In this document: piece by piece, positions 16,252 to 23,864 of the stretch
How the letters are laid out: the number at the start of each line of letters is the position of its first letter
How positions within the stretch are numbered: position 1 is the stretch's first letter
Source: UBA8389 sp964472175
Lineage (GTDB): Bacteria; Bacteroidota; Bacteroidia; Bacteroidales; UBA1402
Assembly: GCA_964472175.1 (NCBI GenBank)
Contig: CAYYJF010000006.1
Coordinates: 1-58,121 of the forward strand
Direction: 5' to 3'
Length of the DNA: 58,121 nucleotides
Notes under the pieces: generated by a model
Seen by the model: only the letters and a program-made list of their open reading frames with translations
The model's database searches: none
Told to the model about the DNA's origin: nothing
Translations under genes and position numbers: made by a program

Positions 16252-18030
16252 ATGTCGGAGAATGCTCATTATTTGCGTTTGCTCAAATGGCGCGAGAATC
16301 ACATTAAAGAATCAAATTTCATTCTGGTTTTAAGTTTTGTTGTCGGTCTTTTGACGGCAATTGCTGCATTGTTGTTGAAATCCATGATCCATTGGGTTGA
16401 AAGAATCATGACAAACTCGTTTCAAATCGATTCGGTCAATTATTTGTATTTGTTGTTCCCGGCCATTGGGATTTTGCTGACCGCATTGTTTGTGAAGTAT
16501 ATGGTCAAAGACGATATCGGGCATGGCGTTACCAACATCTTATATGCCATTTCCAGACGACAGGGACGATTGAAAAGGCACAATGTATGGACCTCGTTGG
16601 TCGGCAGTTCCCTGACCATCGGCATGGGTGGGTCTGTTGGGGCAGAAGCACCCATTGTTTTAACAGGCTCTGCCATTGGCTCAAATCTGGGAAGTTTCTT
16701 CAAAATGAACCATAAAACCCTGATGTTGTTGATGGGTTGTGGTGCTGCAGGTGCCATTGCCGGTATCTTTAAAGCGCCCATTGCCGGGATGCTCTTTACC
16801 ATTGAAGTGTTGATGTTGGATTTGACGGCCGCCTCTATCTTGCCTCTGATTATTTCTTCCGTAACTGCAGCGACATTTTCTTACATTGTCTTGGGAACGG
16901 CTCCCATGTTTGACTTTCCTGCGAATACCATTTTTGAATTGGATAGGTTGCCCTGGGTGGTGGTCTTGGGAATGGTTTGCGGTTTGGTTTCCCTGTATTT
17001 AATTCGCTGCATGCATACCGTAGAAAAATGGTATAAAAGTTTTTCCAGTTCTACCGTCAGGTTTTTGGTGGGTGGAGGCATTCTGAGCTTGTTGATTTTC
17101 TTGTTTCCTCCTTTGTACGGCGAAGGGTATTCATCCATAGAGTCTATTATTCATGGACATTCCGGCGATTTGGCCAACAATAGCTTTTTCTATGGAGTGA
17201 AAGACGATGTTTGGTTGTTGGTTGGATATATGTTTCTGGTTGTTTTGCTAAAAGTAATTGCGAGTGCTTCAACCAATGGTGCCGGTGGGGTCGGTGGGGT
17301 GTTTGCTCCAAGCTTGTTTGTGGGTGCGGTCTCGGGTTTTGGGGTGGCTACGATCATCAATACCCTGGGTTTGGCAGAAGTTTCCGCTGCCAATTTTGCT
17401 TTGATGGGCATGGCCGGTGTGATGTCTGCTGTGATGCATGCGCCTTTGACTGGCGTCTTCCTTATTGCCGAACTCACTGGTGGGTATCGATTGTTTCTGC
17501 CATTGATGGTGGTGTCGGCCGCCTCCTATCTGACCATCTATTTGTTTGAGAAACATAGCATTTATTCTTTACGGTTGGCTGAAAAAGGTCAGTTGGTCAC
17601 CCACCATAAGGACAAGGCTGTATTGACATTGATGAAGCTGGAAAATGTGTTGGAAAAAGATTTTGATGTGTTGTATCCTGAAATGAAGTTGGGCGATTTG
17701 GTCAAAGTGATTGCTTCAGCTAAGAGAAATAGTTTTCCTGTGGTTGATCGTGAGGGGCAGATGGTTGGTATTGTTTTGCTGGATGACATCAGAAATATCA
17801 TGTTTCGTCCTGAATTATATGATCGTTTTTATGTGGAAAAACTGATGACTGCGCCTCCGGCCAAATTGAACATCAATGATTCCATGGAAAAAGTGATGCG
17901 TGTTTTTGATGATTCCAATGCTTGGAATTTGCCTGTCATCAATGATGAAGGACAATACATGGGTTTTGTATCAAAATCTAAAATTTTCAATTCTTACCGC
18001 AAGGTTTTGGTTCATTTTTCGGATGAATAG
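16252..18030 (+). CDS. ClC family chloride channel/antiporter with C-terminal CBS pair
   Basis: 592 residues from ATG 16252. The membrane part (about 25-430) has the ClC signatures GSVGAEAPIV, with the gating glutamate present, GGVGGVFAPSL and MAGVMSAVMHAPLTGVFLIAEL. FTIEVLML retains a glutamate near the proton-transfer position, so H+/Cl- exchange is possible. Two CBS domains follow (about 475-590: SFPVVDREGQMVGIV and LPVINDEGQYMGFV), which usually bind adenine nucleotides. An upstream in-frame ATG at 16204 would add 16 residues; MSENAHYLR is the more natural start. Confidence 0.9.
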   Translation: MSENAHYLRLLKWRENHIKESNFILVLSFVVGLLTAIAALLLKSMIHWVERIMTNSFQIDSVNYLYLLFPAIGILLTALFVKYMVKDDIGHGVTNILYAISRRQGRLKRHNVWTSLVGSSLTIGMGGSVGAEAPIVLTGSAIGSNLGSFFKMNHKTLMLLMGCGAAGAIAGIFKAPIAGMLFTIEVLMLDLTAASILPLIISSVTAATFSYIVLGTAPMFDFPANTIFELDRLPWVVVLGMVCGLVSLYLIRCMHTVEKWYKSFSSSTVRFLVGGGILSLLIFLFPPLYGEGYSSIESIIHGHSGDLANNSFFYGVKDDVWLLVGYMFLVVLLKVIASASTNGAGGVGGVFAPSLFVGAVSGFGVATIINTLGLAEVSAANFALMGMAGVMSAVMHAPLTGVFLIAELTGGYRLFLPLMVVSAASYLTIYLFEKHSIYSLRLAEKGQLVTHHKDKAVLTLMKLENVLEKDFDVLYPEMKLGDLVKVIASAKRNSFPVVDREGQMVGIVLLDDIRNIMFRPELYDRFYVEKLMTAPPAKLNINDSMEKVMRVFDDSNAWNLPVINDEGQYMGFVSKSKIFNSYRKVLVHFSDE

Positions 18031-18080
18031 ATGTTTCTGTAAAAGCCTTGTTTGTTATTTTGTTTTTAAAAAAAATACCG

Positions 18081-19037
18081 ATGTCCAGAAAAGAGCTCAG
18101 AATCATCTATATGGGTACGCCCGATTTCGCCGTAGCACCGCTCCAAGCTATGATCGAAGGTGGCTTTCAAGTTGTTGCGGTTGTTACCATGCCGGATAAG
18201 CCTGCAGGGCGGGGTATGAAAATTCAGGCTTCTGCGGTGAAAAAATATGCTTTGGAAGTAAATATTCCTGTGCTGCAACCCGAAAAACTCAAAGAGGAAG
18301 GTTTCTTAAATGCCCTGCGTTCGTATAAAGCAGATATTCAGGTGGTGGTGGCTTTTCGAATGTTGCCTCAGGTGGTTTGGTCTATGCCGCCGATGGGGAC
18401 TTTCAATTTGCATGCCTCTTTGTTGCCAAAATACCGTGGTGCTGCGCCCATCCATTGGGCGGTGATCCATGGTGAAACCGAAACGGGTGTGACGACCTTT
18501 TTTCTGAAACAGGACATTGATACAGGCGATTTGCTTTTACAAGAGCGCATTGCAATTGGACAGGATGAAAATACGGGGTCTGTGCACGATCGACTCATGG
18601 AACTGGGTGCTGCCGTGGTATGCAAAACCTTGGATGCCGTTCTTATAAATCAGGTGAAGCCCATGCCTCAACCCGAAGGTGTGTTTGCTGCTGCGCCCAA
18701 GCTGACCAAAGAAAATACCAAAATCGACTGGTGTCAATCGGTTCAGCAGGTACATAATTTTGTGCGGGGCTTGTCTCCATTTCCAGTTGCCTGGACAGAG
18801 ATGGTCGATTCCAAAGATGTGATATCTACCATGAAAATTTATGATGCGAAAATGGAGCTAGCGGAGCATGCGTATGCGGTTGGTTCACTCATTCGGGATG
18901 GAAAACACGGCTTGAAGGTGGCTTTAAAAGATGGTTTTCTGCATATCTTAAAATTGCAGTTGGCCGGACGAAAAACCTTAAATACGGGTGAATTTCTTCA
19001 GGGAATGCCTGACATAGACGCTTTTCGGTTGAAATAA
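18081..19037 (+). CDS. fmt: Methionyl-tRNA formyltransferase
   Basis: 318 residues from ATG 18081. RIIYMGTPDFAVAPL at the start and the formyl-transfer motif FNLHASLLPKYRGAAPIHWAVI identify Fmt; a C-terminal OB-like domain follows from about residue 205. It formylates initiator Met-tRNA using 10-formyl-tetrahydrofolate. The upstream in-frame ATG at 18048 would add 11 residues without homology. It is 50 bp after the ClC gene on the same strand. A perfect palindrome begins at the base after the stop codon. Confidence 0.95.
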   Translation: MSRKELRIIYMGTPDFAVAPLQAMIEGGFQVVAVVTMPDKPAGRGMKIQASAVKKYALEVNIPVLQPEKLKEEGFLNALRSYKADIQVVVAFRMLPQVVWSMPPMGTFNLHASLLPKYRGAAPIHWAVIHGETETGVTTFFLKQDIDTGDLLLQERIAIGQDENTGSVHDRLMELGAAVVCKTLDAVLINQVKPMPQPEGVFAAAPKLTKENTKIDWCQSVQQVHNFVRGLSPFPVAWTEMVDSKDVISTMKIYDAKMELAEHAYAVGSLIRDGKHGLKVALKDGFLHILKLQLAGRKTLNTGEFLQGMPDIDAFRLK

Positions 19038-19061
19038 GCAAGAATTCTTGCGGTATTTTTG
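19038..19061 (+). promoter_or_regulatory. 14-bp palindrome next to a -7 element before the ECF sigma gene
   Basis: GCAAGAATTCTTGC (19038-19051) is a perfect palindrome directly after the fmt stop. TATTTTTG (19054-19061), a -7 match, begins 3 bp later. It could be an operator over the promoter of the sigma gene, whose ATG is 97 bp downstream, or a short hairpin ending fmt transcription. The sequence alone does not decide. Confidence 0.4.
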
Positions 19062-19157
19062 GATAATTAAAGAATATTAATTTTATTTGCAGTCCTAACT
19101 CTAAAACCATTTGCCTATCGATTGACTGCTACTCTTTATTTTTTTAATAGCAGAACA

Positions 19158-19751
19158 ATGGGAACAATCAAAACATTGACGGATGAACATCTGGTCAGCA
19201 TGTTTGCAAATGGTAACAATCAAGCTTTTGATGAATTGTTGAATCGCCATAAGAGCAGGGTATTTTCATACATCCTGATGGTGGTGCGCAACCGGGATTT
19301 GGCTGAGGATATTTTTCAGGAGGCTTTTATGAAAGCGATTGTCACCATCAAGCAAGGCCGTTATGTGGAAAATGGCAAATTCTATTCCTGGGTAACGCGC
19401 ATTGCACACAATCTGATCATCGATTTATATAGGCGTGAACGCAACGAAAATACCGTTAGCAACGAAGAATTTGAAGAAGTTGACTTGTTTAACAATGCCA
19501 AACTCAGCGATGAAAACATTGAAGACTACCTGGTGCGTGAACAAGTGTTCAGTGATGTGAAAAATTTGATGGGGCACCTGCCGGACAATCAAAAAGAAGT
19601 GGTCCATCTGCGTTACTATGAGGATAAAAGTTTTAAGGAAATTGCGGATATGACAGGTGTGAGCATCAATACGGCTTTGGGCCGGATGCGCTATGCAGTG
19701 CTGAACATGAGAAGAATGGCACAAGAAAAAAGCATTTCTTTGTCATATTAA
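19158..19751 (+). CDS. ECF RNA polymerase sigma factor
   Basis: 197 residues from ATG 19158. Region 2 is present (YILMVVRNRDLAEDIFQEAFMKA and SWVTRIAHNLIIDLYRR) and region 4 near 135-185 (LPDNQKEVVHLRYYEDKSFKEIADMTGVSINTALGRMRYA). It belongs to the large group of Bacteroidota ECF factors. No anti-sigma or FecR-like gene adjoins it, so its control is unclear; the palindrome upstream may matter. A 53-residue protein gene follows on the same strand. The in-frame ATG at 19122 would add 12 residues and is less likely. Confidence 0.92.
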   Translation: MGTIKTLTDEHLVSMFANGNNQAFDELLNRHKSRVFSYILMVVRNRDLAEDIFQEAFMKAIVTIKQGRYVENGKFYSWVTRIAHNLIIDLYRRERNENTVSNEEFEEVDLFNNAKLSDENIEDYLVREQVFSDVKNLMGHLPDNQKEVVHLRYYEDKSFKEIADMTGVSINTALGRMRYAVLNMRRMAQEKSISLSY

Positions 19752-19825
19752 TCCATAAATTGTTGATATAAATATACGATTTTGCGATTTGTTACGTTAT
19801 AAGGTAAACAAACCACCTGTTGCCT

Positions 19826-19987
19826 ATGACAAATCGTTCTACCCAACATTTGAACTTTCTTCGTCGTTCAAGAAAGTCTCAACCCGAACCATCCACTGCA
19901 ACCCTTGAATTTCTTAAAAACTTTGCACGTGCCTATGTGCCCGAATTGGAAAATTCAAACAGGTTGCATGCCATACCTTCCAATTGA
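19826..19987 (+). CDS. Small conserved-type protein with FLKNFARAY motif
   Basis: 53 codons from ATG 19826 to TGA 19987. An N-terminal polar and basic region precedes TLEFLKNFARAYVPEL, which I recognise as resembling short Bacteroidota proteins built around an ILxFARxY core; none has a known function. It begins 74 bp after the ECF sigma factor stop and precedes rpe. There is no signal peptide or membrane helix. The position and the motif support a real gene; the role is unknown, and a link to the sigma factor is only a possibility. Confidence 0.6.
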   Translation: MTNRSTQHLNFLRRSRKSQPEPSTATLEFLKNFARAYVPELENSNRLHAIPSN

Positions 19988-20040
19988 TACGCGATGGCGT
20001 GTTTCTCTGTTTTTAAGTTTGCACAAACGCTGTTTTTTTA

Positions 20041-20066
20041 GTTCTTTTGCATAACAAAAAAAGAAC
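20041..20066 (+). repeat. Inverted repeat just before rpe
   Basis: GTTCTTTT (20041-20048) and AAAAGAAC (20059-20066) form a perfect 8-bp inverted repeat with a 10-bp centre, ending 3 bp before the rpe ATG. In RNA this would form a weak hairpin at the start site. Confidence 0.35.
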
Positions 20067-20069
20067 AAC

Positions 20070-20717
20070 ATGCGTTTGGTAGCTCCTTCTATGCTTGCAG
20101 CCAATTTCCTGAATTTGAAGGCTGATATAGAGATGATTAATCGTTCAGAAGCTGATTGGTTGCATCTGGATGTGATGGATGGTGTTTTTGTTCCAAATAT
20201 TTCTTTTGGTTTTCCTATTTTGGAACAGGTGGCTACGTGTTGCACAAAACCTTTGGATGTACATCTGATGATTGTTGAACCGCAAAAGTTCGTTCAAGAG
20301 GTGGCTTCATTGGGTAGTTATATGATGAATGTGCATTATGAAGCTTGTACACATTTGCACCGTACGGTGGAAGAAATCCACAAAGCAGGTATGAAAGCCG
20401 GAGTGACGCTAAATCCACATACGCCCATTCACTTGTTGGAAGAAATTATTCCGGATCTGGATTTGGTTTTGCTCATGTCAGTCAATCCCGGATTTGGAGG
20501 CCAAAAATTCATTTCGAACACGTATAAAAAAATAGCCGGTCTGAAAGAGCTCGTCTTAAAACGAAATGCCCCGACCTTGATTCAGGTTGATGGAGGTGTC
20601 ACGACATCCAATGCAGCCAAACTCTACGATGCAGGTGCCGATGTACTGGTCGCAGGAAGTTCCGTGTTTCATTCTGAAAATCCGGAAGAATCCATTATTA
20701 AATTAAAATCATATTGA
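20070..20717 (+). CDS. rpe: Ribulose-phosphate 3-epimerase
   Basis: 215 residues, a complete TIM-barrel epimerase. APSMLAANFLNLKADIEMI opens the fold, HLDVMDGVFVPNISFG and LDVHLMI carry metal-binding residues, MSVNPGFGGQKFI and QVDGGV complete the active site. It interconverts ribulose 5-phosphate and xylulose 5-phosphate in the pentose phosphate pathway. Length is normal. The ATG follows an inverted repeat by 3 bp. The next gene, comEC, has its own promoter overlapping the rpe stop. Confidence 0.96.
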   Translation: MRLVAPSMLAANFLNLKADIEMINRSEADWLHLDVMDGVFVPNISFGFPILEQVATCCTKPLDVHLMIVEPQKFVQEVASLGSYMMNVHYEACTHLHRTVEEIHKAGMKAGVTLNPHTPIHLLEEIIPDLDLVLLMSVNPGFGGQKFISNTYKKIAGLKELVLKRNAPTLIQVDGGVTTSNAAKLYDAGADVLVAGSSVFHSENPEESIIKLKSY

Positions 20718-20746
20718 TGTTTTAATGTAAATAATATGTAAATTTG
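20714..20746 (+). promoter_or_regulatory. Promoter for comEC
   Basis: -7 element TAAATTTG (20739-20746) with TTG at 20714-20716, 22 bp upstream and overlapping the rpe stop codon. Confidence 0.5.
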
Positions 20747-20774
20747 CCGTATTCATTTTTAATGTAATACGCTG

Positions 20775-22361
20775 TTGCATATTGTAGGTAAAATATCCAT
20801 TGTCCGTTTATTCGTTCCCTTTTTATTGGGGCTGATAGTGCCTTGGCTAGGGTGGACATTGCCACTGAGTCTGGTGGTTTGGGCATTTTTTGTATTGTTC
20901 TTGTATGCCTTTGCTTCACCAAGGTTTCCGAGTACATGGAATATTCGCTGGATGCCGGGGGCTTCTTTTTTTGTTCTTTGGTTTGTATTGGGTTTGTGCA
21001 GCATGCATCAGGCAAGAAACCAAAACGCTTTTGTACCGACCGATGCGCCCTTTCATGCCATGGTTGAAGTGGTGGATGAACCACAATCCAAAAACAACAA
21101 ACTTTCGCTGGTTGTGCGTATTGAATACACCGATTCTGTTGTTTCCGAATGGATGGGCAAGAAACTGTTGTTGTATGCCAAGTCTGACAGTGATTTGGTG
21201 GTTCCTCAAATGGGAGATGTTTTTTTTGTTTCCCTGAAACCGATCCAACCCAAGCCTGCATCCAATCCTGTTGATTTTGATCAGGAAAAGTGGCTTCATT
21301 CAAAAGGGATTTCGGCATTGGCTTATGTGACTTTGAAGGATCCTCCTGTGAAGCACAAACAGACTTGGTTTCATCTGAAATCAACATCTGTACGTCTTCG
21401 AAACCAATTGGTGGGACGGTTTGAAAAGGCTGGTTTACATGAACAAAATCTGGCATTTGTTTCTGCTTTGGCGCTAGGTGCCAGAAGCAGCATGGATGCT
21501 GCCATTGTCCAGGGATTTTCGACCACTGGTATCTCGCATATTTTATCCGTGAGTGGATTGCATGTGGCCATTATTTATGGTGCACTTTCCTTTTTGTTGT
21601 CTTTGTTTGACCGCTGCAATCGCTTCAATGTGTTCCGATCGGTTTTTCTGATTCTGTTTTTGATTTTTTATGCTTTTTTGACCGGTTTGACTCCTTCTGT
21701 TTGTCGTTCTGCTTTTATGTTGAGTATTCATGCTTTCGGAAAAAGTATTCGACGGCATCCTTTTGGACTCAATACGGTGTTAATTTCTGCTTTGGTTTTG
21801 TTGATGTATCAACCGTTGTATGTGTTGGATCTGGGATTTCAACTGAGTTATTTATCGGTCTTTTCATTGATTGCCATTTTTCCGAAATTGGGTGAATGGA
21901 TTCAACCAAAATCTGTTGTGGTGAAAAAAGTATGGGAAATGTCGGGAATCTCCATCGTTGCGCAATTGGCAACTGCGCCCTTAACGATGTCTGTATTCCA
22001 TACTTTTCCAAACTATTTTTTGTTGAATAATTTTTTTGCAGTGCCTGCTTCGTCCTTGTTGTTGTATCTCTCGGGAGGGGTTTTGCTTTTGCAGGATGTT
22101 CCATGGATCGGGGTTGTTTTGTCCAAATGCCTGAGCTGGGGAAGTGCGCTTTTTTTGGAGTCGACCGTCCATTCTGCATCTTTGCCGGGAGCGCTGACTT
22201 CGGGCTTGTATTTCAATGTTGCTGAAGTGCTTTCTATGTACTTGATTATTTGTTGTTTGTGTTTTCTTTTATACACCCAAAAAAGGTGTTGGATGGTGTA
22301 TGCTTTGTTGGGGGTCCTTTTGTTTCAGTGCTTATTTTGGTTTCATTTAACCGGCTTCTGA
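20775..22361 (+). CDS. comEC: ComEC/Rec2-family competence protein, short form
   Basis: About 528 residues. N-terminal helices and a DUF4131/OB-like region (about 75-200) precede the Competence domain with ISHILSVSGLHVAIIYGALSF and GLTPSVCRSAFMLS. It is predicted to form the inner-membrane channel for DNA uptake. The protein ends after the last helices, so the C-terminal metallo-beta-lactamase domain of the long form is absent. The start is uncertain: the frame is open back to a TTG at 20775 and no in-frame ATG lies near the N-terminus. The promoter at 20714-20746 fits this start. Confidence 0.85.
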   Translation: MHIVGKISIVRLFVPFLLGLIVPWLGWTLPLSLVVWAFFVLFLYAFASPRFPSTWNIRWMPGASFFVLWFVLGLCSMHQARNQNAFVPTDAPFHAMVEVVDEPQSKNNKLSLVVRIEYTDSVVSEWMGKKLLLYAKSDSDLVVPQMGDVFFVSLKPIQPKPASNPVDFDQEKWLHSKGISALAYVTLKDPPVKHKQTWFHLKSTSVRLRNQLVGRFEKAGLHEQNLAFVSALALGARSSMDAAIVQGFSTTGISHILSVSGLHVAIIYGALSFLLSLFDRCNRFNVFRSVFLILFLIFYAFLTGLTPSVCRSAFMLSIHAFGKSIRRHPFGLNTVLISALVLLMYQPLYVLDLGFQLSYLSVFSLIAIFPKLGEWIQPKSVVVKKVWEMSGISIVAQLATAPLTMSVFHTFPNYFLLNNFFAVPASSLLLYLSGGVLLLQDVPWIGVVLSKCLSWGSALFLESTVHSASLPGALTSGLYFNVAEVLSMYLIICCLCFLLYTQKRCWMVYALLGVLLFQCLFWFHLTGF

Positions 22362-22378
22362 AAATGGCTTGATTTGTA

Positions 22379-22410
22379 TTTGTCCTTTCATTTTCAAATC
22401 GGTATTTTTG
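22379..22410 (+). promoter_or_regulatory. Promoter for nrnA
   Basis: TTTG (22379-22382), 20 bp spacer, TATTTTTG (22403-22410): a close match to the Bacteroidota consensus, 15 bp before ATG 22426. Confidence 0.65.
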
Positions 22411-22425
22411 TGAAAATTTTAAAAC

Positions 22426-23454
22426 ATGTTGACCAAGATTATTGCTGAGGATCAAATACAACAGACCAAGCACCTGTTAAAAAAAGCACAGTTTGTAACC
22501 ATTGTTTCACACCAAAGTCCCGATGGAGATGCTTTGGGTTCGACTTTGGCTATGGCCGATTTTCTCAAACAGTTGGGTAAACATGTTCAGGTGATTTATC
22601 CGGATGCGTTTCCTGAGTATTTGAATTGGATGCATGGCGCCGATAAAACCTTGATTTATGAATTTCAACCAAAAGCTTGTGAGGTTTTTATAGCCAAATC
22701 TGATGTAATCCTGTGTTTGGATTTCAATCAGTTGAAGCGGTTGGGGGTATTGTCCGAATTGATCGCTACTTCTACGGCGAAAAAAGTGTTGATAGACCAT
22801 CATCCGGGGCCGGATGCATTTGCGGATGTGACCATTTCCTACCCAAAAATCTCTTCGACCAGTGAATTGGTGTTCCGCTATATTTGTCGTTCTGGTTATT
22901 TTGATGAAATGTCCAAAGAATCTGCAGAATGTGTCTTTACGGGCATGATGACCGATACAGGCTCTTTTACATACAATTCCAACCAGTCTGAAATTTATTT
23001 TATCATCTCTGAATTGCTTTCAAAAGGTGTTGATAAAGACCTGATATATAGGAGAGTATTCAATGCCTGGTCTGCCGATCGGATGCGTTTGATGGGTTTT
23101 GTGCTGAATCACCGCATGATGCTTTTTCCTGAGTATGGCACAGCCATCATGTATTTATCACAAAATGATTTGAAAGATTACGTTTATAAAGTTGGTGATA
23201 CGGAGGGATTTGTAAATTTACCTCTGAGCATCAATGGCATTTTCTTTTCTGTTTTTATGAGAGAAGACAATGATAAAATCAAAATTTCTTTGCGTTCGCA
23301 AGGTGATTTTGAAGTCAATGTGGTTTCTTCAAAATTATTCAACGGTGGTGGACATAAAAATGCTGCCGGAGGAGAGTTTTATGGCACTTTGGAGGAGGCC
23401 ATAAATGTTCTGAAGAACGAACTGCCGCTTTTGGGTCTGACTCCACAATCTTGA
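22426..23454 (+). CDS. nrnA: DHH-family oligoribonuclease / pAp phosphatase (NrnA-like)
   Basis: 342 residues. DHH motifs SHQSPDGDALGSTLAMADFL, LCLDFNQL and LIDHHPGPDAF bind the metals, and the C-terminal DHHA1 domain ends with GGGHKNAAGGEF. NrnA enzymes degrade very short RNAs and, in several species, 3'-phosphoadenosine 5'-phosphate. It is the first of three genes (nrnA, DUF4827 lipoprotein, glmM) that I recognise as a recurrent order in this phylum. It has a strong consensus promoter just upstream. Confidence 0.92.
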   Translation: MLTKIIAEDQIQQTKHLLKKAQFVTIVSHQSPDGDALGSTLAMADFLKQLGKHVQVIYPDAFPEYLNWMHGADKTLIYEFQPKACEVFIAKSDVILCLDFNQLKRLGVLSELIATSTAKKVLIDHHPGPDAFADVTISYPKISSTSELVFRYICRSGYFDEMSKESAECVFTGMMTDTGSFTYNSNQSEIYFIISELLSKGVDKDLIYRRVFNAWSADRMRLMGFVLNHRMMLFPEYGTAIMYLSQNDLKDYVYKVGDTEGFVNLPLSINGIFFSVFMREDNDKIKISLRSQGDFEVNVVSSKLFNGGGHKNAAGGEFYGTLEEAINVLKNELPLLGLTPQS

Positions 23455-23523
23455 TTTTCGCTGAAAGCGTACGTTTTTCAGTCACAATTTTTGTTAAGAT
23501 CCCGTTGTGTTGAACCAAATGAT

Positions 23524-23531
23524 TAACTTTG
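23524..23531 (+). promoter_or_regulatory. -7 promoter element for the DUF4827 lipoprotein gene
   Basis: TAACTTTG fits TAnnTTTG, 33 bp before ATG 23565. A TTG at 23505-23507 gives a 16 bp spacer. Confidence 0.45.
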
Positions 23532-23564
23532 CGGGCATTAGATGATCCGTTCAAAATAGATTAC

Positions 23565-23764
23565 ATGAGAAGGTTTACAATTCTGTTGGCTTTGACGCCA
23601 TTATTGATACTTGCATTTTCAGCTTGTCAAAATGAAAAGACGTACGCTGACCAAATGGAAGACCAAAGAAATTCCATCAAAGAGTTTATGGCTGACCAAC
23701 AAATTGTAGTGGTGGAGACCGTTCCAACTGTTGTGCCATGGCCTGATGGTGTTTACTACAAAAC
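23565..23764 (+). CDS. DUF4827 family lipoprotein, 3' part lost in a scaffold gap
   Basis: About 66 residues are visible. The signal peptide ends in the lipobox LAFSAC, and the mature part (QNEKTYADQMEDQRNSIKEF) matches the start of DUF4827 lipoproteins, which are restricted to Bacteroidota and of unknown function. A continuous frame runs through the N gap into glmM, but this is an artefact: the downstream part is a cytoplasmic sugar-phosphate mutase. The C-terminal two thirds of this protein must lie in the missing sequence. Confidence 0.78.
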
Positions 23765-23864
23765 NNNNNNNNNNNNNNNNNNNNNNNNNNNNNNNNNNNN
23801 NNNNNNNNNNNNNNNNNNNNNNNNNNNNNNNNNNNNNNNNNNNNNNNNNNNNNNNNNNNNNNNN
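23765..23864. other. Scaffold gap of 100 N between the DUF4827 gene and glmM
   Basis: Exactly 100 N. It must hide the end of one gene and the first 70 or so codons of the next, so the missing DNA is likely several hundred bases rather than 100. Confidence 0.95.

Noticed and set aside
20722..21456. 244-codon open frame on the minus strand
   Set aside because: It is antisense to comEC, and its low-complexity composition follows from comEC codon use.
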